Assembly (NCBI GenBank): GCA_044375105.1
Contig: JBILNK010000026.1
Location: 1 to 33,230, forward strand
DNA: 33,230 nt
Source of the DNA: JBIKLM01 sp044375105
GTDB taxonomy: Bacteria > Planctomycetota > UBA1135 > GCA-002686595
Reading direction: 5' to 3'
The position numbers and the translations under genes were made by a program. Positions 17,890-25,538 of this stretch are shown piece by piece; the first letter of the stretch is position 1, and every line of letters starts with the position of its first letter. Below the pieces are notes generated by a model. That model made no database searches and was not told the origin of the DNA. It worked only from the letters and a program-made list of their open reading frames with translations.

Positions 17890-20061
17890 ATGCCCCACGC
17901 CCGCCGCCCCGCCGCCCGGCTCCCCGCTCGACATCCGCGCCCGACCCTGAGCTGGGGGCTGGCCCTGGGACTGGCCCTCGCCGCCTGCCAGTCGTCCGCC
18001 GACCGCCAAGCCGCCGAGGCCGAGCGCCAGCGCGCCGCCCAGGATCTGCCCCAGGGCACCCCGGTGGCCCTGCCCACGCGCTCGGACTTCGCCGAAATCG
18101 CAGGACTGGAGGAAAATCGAGAAGGCACGGCCCGGCTGATCGAATTCCTGCGAACCGGCGATCCGCCGCTCGCCGCGCGGGCCGCCCTGGCCCTCTCGCG
18201 GCTGCCCCTGGAGACCCCGGGGGACCGCGTCACCCAGGCCCTCTGTCAAGCGCTCGACCAACCGGACCGCGGGGTCCGCCGGCGCGTGGCCTGGGCCCTC
18301 GGTCAACGCGGAGACACCACCGCCGCCGGCGTGCTGGCGCGCCATTGGAGCGAGCCCGATGCGGCCGTGCGCGCGCGGGTGGTGGAAGCCGGCGCGCGGG
18401 TCGGCGAAATAAGCTTGACCGCCGACCTCCTGCGCGCCCTGGGGGATCCGGACCAGGGCGTGCGTCTCGAAGCAATCGCCGGGCTGGCGCGCTGGGACCG
18501 CACCAGCCGCGAAGCGGCGCGCATCGACCGGGCCCTGATCGAGACCTTGAGTCCGGTCAGCGGCCGCGGCGAGGCCGCCCGCTCGAGCGAGGAGGTCTGG
18601 ATGACGCTCTACGCCCTGGCGCGCCGGCGCAGCGAGCGCGGCCGCGCCGGATTCCTCGAATACCTCGTGGATGAGGATCCCACCGCGCGATTGTTCGCAG
18701 CCCAAGGCCTGGCGCGGCTCGAACCGGATTGGGACGCCGGCACCCAGACGGAGAGCTCGCAGGCACTCCTGGCCGCTACCCGAGATGCGGATTGGCGCGT
18801 CGTCTGCGAAGCCCTCGATGCGCTGGGCAAGCGGCCCATCCCGGCGGCCCTGGAGGATCTCGAACGCTGCGCGCGCCATCCCTCGGCCCATGTGCGCGGC
18901 CTGGCCAACAGCGCGCTGGGCAACCTGCCCCCGGGGAACTCCGAGGTTCGCACCCTGCTCGGACGCGGCCTGACCGATCGCTCGCCCAGCGTGCGCGTGG
19001 CGGCCCTCGAAGGTCTCTGCAAACAAGGGCCCGAAGCGGTCGCCTTGGAGGCGGTCGAGACCCTGTTCCGGGAGCAGGACGCGGTCCAGCGGGCCGGCGT
19101 GGCGCGGGCCCTGCGGCATCTGCCGGCCCAATCTGCGGCCGCGGTCCTGGACGAATGCCTGCGCGACGTGCGGCCCTTCGTGGCGATCGCCGCCATCGAA
19201 ACCCTCGGCGAATTGCCCAGCGAAGCGAACCTGGCCCGCCTGCGCCGCGAGATCGACGGCCAATTCGACAATGGACGGCGCCTGGCCGCGATCCTGGCGC
19301 TGCGGCCCCACTCCAGCGAGCGCGACCTGCCGCACCTCGCGGAGGCGATCCAGTCCTCGGCTGGGGAGGTCGCGGCCGAGGTGGCCTGGAACGCGCTGCT
19401 GAACGTCCGCCAGATCGGCGGCGAGGGCGCTCGGCAGATCCTCGAGCAAGCCCTGCGCTATCCCCACCCGCGGGTGACCGCGATCGCGCGCGAGGCCTTC
19501 CGCGCGCTGTATCCGGAACTGGCGGTACCCGAGTTGGGCGCAGCTCCGGGGGCGCCCCGTTCGATGCCGCTGCCGGGCATCGATTACCCGCGCTGGACCC
19601 GCAACCCCTTGGTGCGCGTCGAGACCAACCGGGGCGACCTGGTCTTCGAGCTGTTCCCCGCGGAAGCACCCCTGCACGTGTATTCGTTCATCGAGCTGGC
19701 CAAGCGCGGCCACTTCGAGGATCTGGGCTTCCATCGCGTGGTGCCGAACTTCGTCGTGCAAGGCGGTGACCCGCGCGGCGACGGCAATGGCGGCAGCGAC
19801 TGGCGCGGGCTGCCCCTGCGCAGCGAGTTCAGCGAGCGCAAGTTCCTGCGCGGCTCCCTGGGCATGCCGCGCAACGAGGACCCAGACTCCGGCGGGTGCC
19901 AGATCTTCGTGACCCATCGACCGACGCCACACCTCGACGGCAATTACACGCTGTTCGGGCAGTTGCTGCGCGGATTCGAGGTGCTCGATCTGCTCGAGGT
20001 GGGCGATCGCATCCTGGAGGTCGAGCTGCTGCCGGTTGCCGAGAACGGGAACGGGCGTTGA
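17890..20061 (+). CDS. HEAT-repeat lipoprotein with C-terminal cyclophilin-type peptidyl-prolyl isomerase
   Basis: The 723-residue protein starts with an Arg-rich n-region, a hydrophobic stretch and the lipobox LAAC (Cys33), so it is probably a lipid-anchored envelope protein. About residues 60-555 form an alpha-solenoid of HEAT-like repeats (units such as DPDQGVRLEAIAGLARW and DRSPSVRVAALEGL). The cyclophilin domain is 572-723, with the core FHRVVPNFVVQGGD, CQIFVTH and HLDGNYTLFG. The catalytic Arg (FHR) and Gln (VVQGG) are kept; the position of human His126 is Tyr. It probably aids folding of exported proteins bound by the solenoid, by inference. HEAT-cyclophilin fusions are known in other bacteria such as Bacteroidetes. 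ATG 17890 gives a compact signal peptide; ATG 17842 would add 16 residues. Confidence 0.9.
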   Translation: MPHARRPAARLPARHPRPTLSWGLALGLALAACQSSADRQAAEAERQRAAQDLPQGTPVALPTRSDFAEIAGLEENREGTARLIEFLRTGDPPLAARAALALSRLPLETPGDRVTQALCQALDQPDRGVRRRVAWALGQRGDTTAAGVLARHWSEPDAAVRARVVEAGARVGEISLTADLLRALGDPDQGVRLEAIAGLARWDRTSREAARIDRALIETLSPVSGRGEAARSSEEVWMTLYALARRRSERGRAGFLEYLVDEDPTARLFAAQGLARLEPDWDAGTQTESSQALLAATRDADWRVVCEALDALGKRPIPAALEDLERCARHPSAHVRGLANSALGNLPPGNSEVRTLLGRGLTDRSPSVRVAALEGLCKQGPEAVALEAVETLFREQDAVQRAGVARALRHLPAQSAAAVLDECLRDVRPFVAIAAIETLGELPSEANLARLRREIDGQFDNGRRLAAILALRPHSSERDLPHLAEAIQSSAGEVAAEVAWNALLNVRQIGGEGARQILEQALRYPHPRVTAIAREAFRALYPELAVPELGAAPGAPRSMPLPGIDYPRWTRNPLVRVETNRGDLVFELFPAEAPLHVYSFIELAKRGHFEDLGFHRVVPNFVVQGGDPRGDGNGGSDWRGLPLRSEFSERKFLRGSLGMPRNEDPDSGGCQIFVTHRPTPHLDGNYTLFGQLLRGFEVLDLLEVGDRILEVELLPVAENGNGR

Positions 20062-20151
20062 GAGACTGACGGGCAACGAGAAAACGTCTCGCGCTGCGCT
20101 CCAGCAGTGATACCCGCCCGCCGGCAGGCCTGCGGGCTCCGGCTGAGAGCG

Positions 20152-20181
20152 CGGCCCCGCGCCCCTGGGGCCGCGGGGCCG
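20152..20181. terminator. Strong bidirectional hairpin between convergent genes
   Basis: GGCCCCGCG (20153-20161) pairs with CGCGGGGCC (20172-20180); an inner CCCC/GGGG pair and one bulged C make a near-continuous stem. It lies 91 bases after the HEAT-cyclophilin stop and 32 bases from the beta-helix gene stop. There is no T-tract, so the terminator role is inferred. A smaller hairpin CGAGA/TCTCG lies near 20080-20094. Confidence 0.5.
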
Positions 20182-20212
20182 GCGGCGGCGCGCAGAAGCC
20201 CCGGCGAAGCGC

Positions 20213-21454
20213 TCAGGGCGCCAGAACGAAGGTGATCGAGTTGGCCCCCAGCAGCCCGGACGCGGGCCAGATTTCGAACAACTGCACGTGGTAGGCCAGG
20301 CCGGCGAAGGCCGTCCCGGAGGGCGCCAGCCAAGAGTATTCGGCCCCCTCGTCGAAACCCTGCAGCAGGATCGGCAGCAGCTCCGCCAAGGCGCCCGAGT
20401 CGAGGAACAACGGCGTCTCGGCTACCAGGGGCACGACTTCGAGAGCCGACTGGAAGCTGGTGGCGAGCACCGCGCTTTGGCCCGCCGGCCCGAAGCAATG
20501 CACGCGACGCTCGGGGGAGCCCTGCTCGCGCTCGGCGGGCACCAGGAACGAGCGCGGTGGCTCGCCCTGCACGGCGCAGGCTGCAACCGTGCCCGAAATG
20601 GAGATCGGACCGATCAGCGCCTGGGCCTGGGGCGATCCGGGCTGGCAAAACAGCGCCGGACCATCGAGGGGACCGGGCGTTCCGGGGTTTTGCAGGCCCC
20701 CCGAAAGCCGATCGTTGGCCTGGCCGCGCAGGTCGACGCGCGCGCCGGATCCGACCACCAGCCCGGCGCCGCCGGCCCCCGGCTGGAACGCGCTGCCCTG
20801 GCCATAGTCCTGCCCATCCCCGCCCTGCAGCTCGCTGTCGACCACCCACACCCGCGCGGAACTGCGGGCCACCAAAGCGGGCCCACCGAAGCCGGAGAGC
20901 TTGAACTGCTCGGAAGCTGCCACCTGGGCCCCGCGCAGGATCGAGCTGACCACCTGAGCGGTCGAACCCTTTTCGACCAAGAGGGCCGGGGCGCCGTCCG
21001 CGGCGAAGAACCCGCCTTGCACGAAGCAGCGCGTCAGCAGCAGATCGGCCCCGTTGGTGACCTGGAAGGTGCCGAAGAAATTGCGCCAGAATTCGCCGGG
21101 GCCGATGCGGCAATCATCGATCAATACCCGCCCCGGGCCGGAAAGTCGCAGGGAGCGGATCTCGAGGTGCAGAGCCTGGAATCCGGCCACCCCGACCAGT
21201 TCGATCGAGGCCACCCGGGGGCGTGGCTCGGTCTCGTCGGCCAGCAGGGTCAGGCGCTTGCTGGTGCTCAGGGGGCCGTACTCCCCCGGCGCGATCCACA
21301 GGACATCGCCGGATTCAGCCGCCGCGGCGGCTTCCGCCAGGCTGGAGAAGTTTCCAGCCCCGGAGGCGTCCACGAGCCAGACGGTCTGAGCCTGGACCGC
21401 GGTCAACGGTCTCGCCAGGAGGGCCAGGAGCAGCAGCGGGCGCAAAGTCGGCAT
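20213..21454 (-). CDS. Secreted right-handed beta-helix-like protein
   Basis: The 413-residue protein has a signal peptide (RPLLLLALLARPLTAVQA, cleavage likely after residue 22). It begins with the pattern seen in pectate-lyase-like and NosD-like exported proteins: VDASGAGNFSSLAEAAAAA followed by GDVLWIAPGEYGPL. Short repeating beta-strand turns through about residue 250 (VLIDDCRIGPG, LLLTRCFVQGG, WVVDSELQGGDG) fit a parallel beta-helix. The C-terminal ~130 residues are a separate beta-rich domain ending GANSITFVLAP. I see no catalytic signature, so binding or surface structure is as likely as enzyme activity. Such proteins are abundant in some planctomycetes, from memory. ATG 21454 gives the normal signal peptide. 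The gene is divergent from the serine protease gene. Confidence 0.8.
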   Translation of the reverse strand: MPTLRPLLLLALLARPLTAVQAQTVWLVDASGAGNFSSLAEAAAAAESGDVLWIAPGEYGPLSTSKRLTLLADETEPRPRVASIELVGVAGFQALHLEIRSLRLSGPGRVLIDDCRIGPGEFWRNFFGTFQVTNGADLLLTRCFVQGGFFAADGAPALLVEKGSTAQVVSSILRGAQVAASEQFKLSGFGGPALVARSSARVWVVDSELQGGDGQDYGQGSAFQPGAGGAGLVVGSGARVDLRGQANDRLSGGLQNPGTPGPLDGPALFCQPGSPQAQALIGPISISGTVAACAVQGEPPRSFLVPAEREQGSPERRVHCFGPAGQSAVLATSFQSALEVVPLVAETPLFLDSGALAELLPILLQGFDEGAEYSWLAPSGTAFAGLAYHVQLFEIWPASGLLGANSITFVLAP

Positions 21455-21773
21455 GACCAGGGGCTTTCGGCGGGCCGACCCCAGCCTAGCCTCGTATCGA
21501 GACAGCGGGTGGTAGAGCCTTCGCAACTCGCGCCCGGGCGCGCGGCGGGCAGCCTAGCGGGGCGCCAGCGCGGGCTCGACCGAGTTCGGCGGCCTGCACC
21601 AAAGTCCGCCTCCACAAGGGCCTTAGGTCGATCCGGGGGGGCCGTTCGGAGGGTCGGGTCAGCCGCGCTTCACCCGCCCGGTCGCCGGTGGTCGATAGGG
21701 CCTGCTGAGGGGTTCGGCCCACCTCTGGGAACCGGGGGGCCAGGCGTTCCGGCTCCTCCTCCAGCACCCGCCC
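21455..21773. other. Divergent promoter region, beta-helix gene / serine protease gene
   Basis: These 319 bases lie between two divergent starts and contain no gene. The minus strand holds the GC-TAGGCT hexamer for the beta-helix gene. On the plus strand the best A/T-containing spots are CCTTAGGTCG near 21620 and CGATAGGG near 21693; neither has a convincing -35. The protease ATG follows a C-rich CAGCACCCGCCC leader. Confidence 0.5.
21483..21488 (-). promoter_or_regulatory. Candidate -10 hexamer (GC-TAGGCT) for beta-helix gene
   Basis: Minus-strand GAGGCTAGGCTGGGG places TAGGCT about 29 bases before the ATG at 21454. The same hexamer precedes the NADH dehydrogenase gene. No -35 match. Confidence 0.3.
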
Positions 21774-23027
21774 ATGATCCGCCTCGGACTGGTCCTCGGC
21801 TTCGGCACCCTCGCCCTGCTCTCCGGCACGACCCTCGAACAGGGCAGCCAGCTGCGCTTCGAGGACCAAGAGCGCGCCTTGGGCGCCCTGGAGCGGCAGC
21901 TGGCCGACGAGCGCGGCGAGCGCACCGAGCTCGAACGGCGCTTGGCGGAATTGCACTTCGAGCACGGCCTGCTGAAGCAGCAGCTCGAGGCCAGCGGGGC
22001 CGAGGTCGGCCTCACCGAGGCCAGCCTGGCGGAGCTACGCGGGCAGCTCGCCGCCGGCCAAGAGCGCTACGAAGCCCTGGTCGAAGGCCGGGTGCTGCTC
22101 GGCCCTGAAGAGCTGGAATCCCGCTTCTCGGAGGTCGACAGGCGCCTGGCCCAGCAGAACCAGGAGCTGCTCGGCCTGCTCGAACAGGCCCTGGGCATCG
22201 CGCGCGCTGGCGAGGCGGAGGCCGAGGCGGCGCGCCTGACCGCGGAGGCGCTGGCGGCGGAGGCCGCGCGCAAGGCGGCCCTAGAGCGCGGCCCCGAGCA
22301 GCTCTGGCAGTCCCTGATGGGGCCCGTGGTGCAGCTCAACGGCCAGGCCAGCGTGGGCTCCGGCGTGCTGCTGAGCTCCGCGCCCCATCCCGATGGCCAG
22401 GGCTACCGCACGTTCCTGCTGACCGCCTGGCACGTGGTGCGCGACATGCAGCGGGATCCCCTCGATCCGCGCGATCCGGTGCCCACCCGCATCTACGCCC
22501 CCGACGGCAGCGTGCGCGAAGAGAGCGCGCGGGTGCTGTGCTTCCGGCCGGACCTGGACGCCTGTTTGTGCGAGCTGCTGACCCGCGAGCCCCAGCCCTT
22601 TGGCGCGCGTTTGGCCAGCCGCGAGCGCATCCAGGCCGCGCGCACCTTCGAGCCGATCTACGCCGTGGGCTGCCCGCTCGGCACCGATCCGATCCCGACC
22701 GCCGGCCAGATCGCCGCCCCGAACCACAAGGTCGACGGCCAGCACTATTGGATGATCAACGCCCCGACCTACATCGGCAATTCCGGCGGCGGCATCTTCG
22801 ACGGCCAGACACTCGAGCTGGTCGGCCTGTTCTCCAAGATCTACAACCACGGCTCGGTGCGTCCCACGATCGTACCCCACATGGGGCTGGTGACGCCGCT
22901 GGCGGAGGTCCTGGATTGGCTCGAGGAGCAGGGCTATCGCCGCAGCGCCGATGGTCTGCTGAGCGAGGTCCTGCGCGTGCGCCTGCCCTCCGAGGTCGCC
23001 GTTCCGGAGTCGGCGGGGCTGCGCTGA
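21774..23027 (+). CDS. Trypsin-like serine protease with N-terminal coiled coil
   Basis: The 417-residue protein has an N-terminal signal or signal anchor (1-20) and a long charged coiled coil (about 25-170; units such as ERALGALERQLADER). A chymotrypsin-fold protease domain spans about 180-385. The triad can be read directly: His220 in TAWHVV, Asp262 (or Asp260) in RPDLDACLCEL, and Ser337 in YIGNSGGGIFD. There is no PDZ domain, so it is not a typical DegP/HtrA. The coiled coil probably makes oligomers or holds the protease off the membrane. The product should act in the periplasm or outside. The leader CTCCAGCACCCGCCC has no Shine-Dalgarno. It converges on the aminotransferase gene. The target is unknown. 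Confidence 0.88.
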   Translation: MIRLGLVLGFGTLALLSGTTLEQGSQLRFEDQERALGALERQLADERGERTELERRLAELHFEHGLLKQQLEASGAEVGLTEASLAELRGQLAAGQERYEALVEGRVLLGPEELESRFSEVDRRLAQQNQELLGLLEQALGIARAGEAEAEAARLTAEALAAEAARKAALERGPEQLWQSLMGPVVQLNGQASVGSGVLLSSAPHPDGQGYRTFLLTAWHVVRDMQRDPLDPRDPVPTRIYAPDGSVREESARVLCFRPDLDACLCELLTREPQPFGARLASRERIQAARTFEPIYAVGCPLGTDPIPTAGQIAAPNHKVDGQHYWMINAPTYIGNSGGGIFDGQTLELVGLFSKIYNHGSVRPTIVPHMGLVTPLAEVLDWLEEQGYRRSADGLLSEVLRVRLPSEVAVPESAGLR

Positions 23028-23222
23028 CAGCTTGCGAAGGATCGACCCGGGCTGCGACCGAGCGGTCAGACCAGCCGGCGAGCATGCCTTTGGGCCGAGA
23101 TCCGGGGGCCGCGGAGTCTGGCTTCGCCGCCCCGCGCCGATTCGATTTCGAGCCGGTGAACCGCCGACGGCCGCGCACCGCGAGCAAGGCCAGGGCGCGC
23201 GCTCGGCGGGAGCGATCCGGGG

Positions 23223-24542
23223 CTAGAGGCGCGCCAGGGCGGCCGCCAGCGCCGCGCTCTCGTCCGCGTGGTTCGGCCAATGGGGCGCCAGGCGCAGCAG
23301 GCCAGCGGGGGCGGTGGCGGCGATGCCTTCGGCCGAAAGGGCAGCCAGCACCTGGGCCAAGCTGCGGTCCGGGGGCGGCTCGAGCGCCAGGATCGTCGAG
23401 CGCGCGGCCGGATCGCGGGCGCGCCGCGAGCGAAAACCGCGCGCCAGCAGCAGCGGCTCGAAGCGCTCGAACAGGGCGTTGACGTGGGCGTGGATCGCGG
23501 GCACGCCGAGGCCCGCCAGCAGCTCCATGCCGGCCGCGGCCGCCGCCAGGGCCGCGAAGGGCAACACGCCGGGCTCGAGCCGCTCGACGCCCGCCGCGGG
23601 CCGCGCATCGAAGGGCACCGGACCCTGGTCGGCGAACAGGAAACGTTCCGGATCCTCGAGGCTCATCCAGCCCACGCCGTGGGGCTCGAGCTGCGCCTCC
23701 GCCCCGGGCCGCACGTAGAGGAAGCCGGCCCCCAGGATGCCCATCAACCACTTGTGCGCACCGGCGGCCAGGAAATCGAGCCCCAGGGCCTGGGCGTCGA
23801 GGGGTGTGGCCCCGACCGCCTGGATCGCGTCGACGAACAGCAGACAGCCGCTGCGTCGGCACAGGTCGGCGAGCGCCTGCAGCGGCATGGCGTAGCCGCT
23901 GGCGAACTGAACCGCGCTGACCGCCATCAGCCGCACGCCGCGGCGCAGGGCCGCTTCGGCCAGCTCGAGCCCCGCGCCGCCCTCGCTCTCGAAGGCCCCC
24001 AGCGGCAGCCGCAGCACTTCCAGGCCGCGGCGCCGCGCCACCGCCAGCCAGGGGGCCACGTTGGTGGGGAATTCGCCCTCCACCAGCAGGATCCGCTCGC
24101 CGGAGCGCCAGCGCAGGCCCTCCGCCACGGCGATCACGCCGGCCGACGTGTTGGAAAGCCGCGCCACGCGCTCGGGCGCCACGTCGATCAGGCTGGCGAA
24201 GGCGCGGCGGGCGCGCTCGGCCTCGGCCTTGGCGTGCACGATCGCAGGCAACCCCTCGCGGGCGAAGCGCGCCGAGACCTCGGCAGCAGCGGCCTGCACC
24301 GGCAGGCTGGGCGGCGCGATCGCCGCATGGGCCAGGTAGGAGCGCGCCTCGAGCGTGGGGAACAGCTCCCGCGAGCCGAGCCGGGCGATGCCGGCGCGGG
24401 CGGCTGGCCCCCCGCCCAGGGCCTCCGCAGGCCCCTGGGACCCTCTGGGACCAGCGGACCCGGCGCGCGCGGGCGGGCCGCCGGCCGCACCGGCCTGCGC
24501 CGGTCTGCGCTCGATGGCGCTGTGTTCTTCGGCGGATTCCAT
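23223..24542 (-). CDS. Class V aminotransferase (cysteine desulfurase-like PLP enzyme)
   Basis: The 439-residue PLP enzyme belongs to fold type I, class V. The Schiff-base lysine is Lys264 in AGAHKWLMG. FVDAIQAVG supplies Asp238 and Gln241, which contact the cofactor, and NTSAGV (131-136) is the phosphate-binding turn. The catalytic domain begins about residue 57 (RELFPTLEARSYLAHAA). The first 50 residues are Ala/Gly/Pro-rich and probably disordered. No IscU, SufE or thiolation partner is nearby, so it may act on a small amino acid, as isopenicillin-epimerase-like relatives do, and not on Fe-S assembly. ATG 24542 avoids overlap with the upstream gene; a TTG at 24587 is possible. It lies 29 bases after a small membrane protein gene. 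Confidence 0.88.
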   Translation of the reverse strand: MESAEEHSAIERRPAQAGAAGGPPARAGSAGPRGSQGPAEALGGGPAARAGIARLGSRELFPTLEARSYLAHAAIAPPSLPVQAAAAEVSARFAREGLPAIVHAKAEAERARRAFASLIDVAPERVARLSNTSAGVIAVAEGLRWRSGERILLVEGEFPTNVAPWLAVARRRGLEVLRLPLGAFESEGGAGLELAEAALRRGVRLMAVSAVQFASGYAMPLQALADLCRRSGCLLFVDAIQAVGATPLDAQALGLDFLAAGAHKWLMGILGAGFLYVRPGAEAQLEPHGVGWMSLEDPERFLFADQGPVPFDARPAAGVERLEPGVLPFAALAAAAAGMELLAGLGVPAIHAHVNALFERFEPLLLARGFRSRRARDPAARSTILALEPPPDRSLAQVLAALSAEGIAATAPAGLLRLAPHWPNHADESAALAAALARL

Positions 24543-24571
24543 GGCGGCCACGAGCTTGCCAACCGCTGCGC

Positions 24572-25135
24572 TCAGGCGCCCGGCCAAAGGGAGGCAAAGA
24601 TCGCGCCCGTAGCCAGGGCGTAGAGCAGCCCGTCCAGCAGGTAGCGGGCCGTGGAGCTCCAGGTCTGCCCCTTCCAGATCGACGCCGTGGGCTCGCCCCA
24701 GGCGTATCCGAGCCAGGCGGCCGCGCCGACCACCTGCAGCACGCGCAGGAACTCCGCCCCCGCCGGCAAGCTGGCCCGCGCCACGTAGCCCGCGATCAGC
24801 CCGGTCAGCAGCGAGTAAGCGAACCAGGTGCCGAGCAGCGCGCCCATGGCCGGCGCGCCCTTGGGCCGCAAGAACAGCTGCCCCACCGGGCCCTCCGCAT
24901 AGCGCGCCTGCATCTCGGGCGTGCCCATGGCCGCCATTTCCTTGCCGTAGGGCAGCACGTACTGGCCCGGTCTGGGATTGCCGCGATTGATCGCCGCGCG
25001 CACCTCGTCCTCATTGCTGAAGCCGCGGTATTCCGGCGCGTGCCAGCGCAGCACCATGTGGATCAGCGCGCTGAGCGCGAACACCGCCAGCCCCGACAGC
25101 AGGGCGGGCAACAGCAGGGCGGACCAGGCGATCAT
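24572..25135 (-). CDS. Small polytopic membrane protein of unknown function
   Basis: The 187-residue protein has about four transmembrane helices: ~5-27, ~96-117, ~127-147 and ~165-184. A soluble loop between the first and second (about 30-95) contains FSNEDEVRAAINRGNPRPGQYVLPYGKEM. This loop pattern recurs, from memory, in unannotated membrane proteins of several phyla. Nothing suggests transport or catalysis. It is followed 29 bases later by the aminotransferase gene, so the two are probably co-transcribed. The start codon ATG at 25135 gives the usual short N-terminal helix. Confidence 0.78.
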   Translation of the reverse strand: MIAWSALLLPALLSGLAVFALSALIHMVLRWHAPEYRGFSNEDEVRAAINRGNPRPGQYVLPYGKEMAAMGTPEMQARYAEGPVGQLFLRPKGAPAMGALLGTWFAYSLLTGLIAGYVARASLPAGAEFLRVLQVVGAAAWLGYAWGEPTASIWKGQTWSSTARYLLDGLLYALATGAIFASLWPGA

Positions 25136-25538
25136 GTCGAGGGCTGCTTGGGTGGTTCGGCCGGTCCCCGGCGCGGCTTGGCTGCGGAACCGGCTCTGGA
25201 ACGGCCCCCCCGAACTCTAGACGGCAGGCTCAGACCCCGAAAGGAAAGCGCGATTGCGCAAGTCCGCCCTGGCCCCCCCGAAGGCCCGGACCAGCCTCCA
25301 GCCGCGGTCGACAGGGCATTTTCGCTTTTTGGCTCTTCGCCCGAATTCCCCGGGGCAAAACGGGGGGCAGGCACCGCGTCGACTCCCCCGGGAAGCGACG
25401 AGCGCCCCCAGTTCTCCGCTCGCAGGGCCCGGATGGACAGCGCGCTGCCGGGTTGCTTCCGCCCCCGACGGATCCGGCGCTGGCACGGCGCCAAAGCCTC
25501 CGGCTGCCGGCGCGCCGGGCCCATCGACTTTCAGCCGC
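25136..25538 (-). other. Intergenic region downstream of purH
   Basis: No gene is seen in these 403 bases. It contains a 12-bp perfect palindrome (CCGGCGCGCCGG, 25507-25518) 20 bases after the purH stop, and an A/T-richer stretch at 25318-25345 (GGCATTTTCGCTTTTTGGCTC on the plus strand). A candidate -10 for the small membrane protein gene lies at 25214-25219. Confidence 0.5.
25214..25219 (-). promoter_or_regulatory. Candidate -10 hexamer (C-TAGAGT) for membrane protein/aminotransferase unit
   Basis: Minus-strand GTCTAGAGTTCG gives TAGAGT, four of six to TATAAT, about 80 bases before the ATG at 25135. The best -35 at 17 bases is only TTTCGG. Confidence 0.25.
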
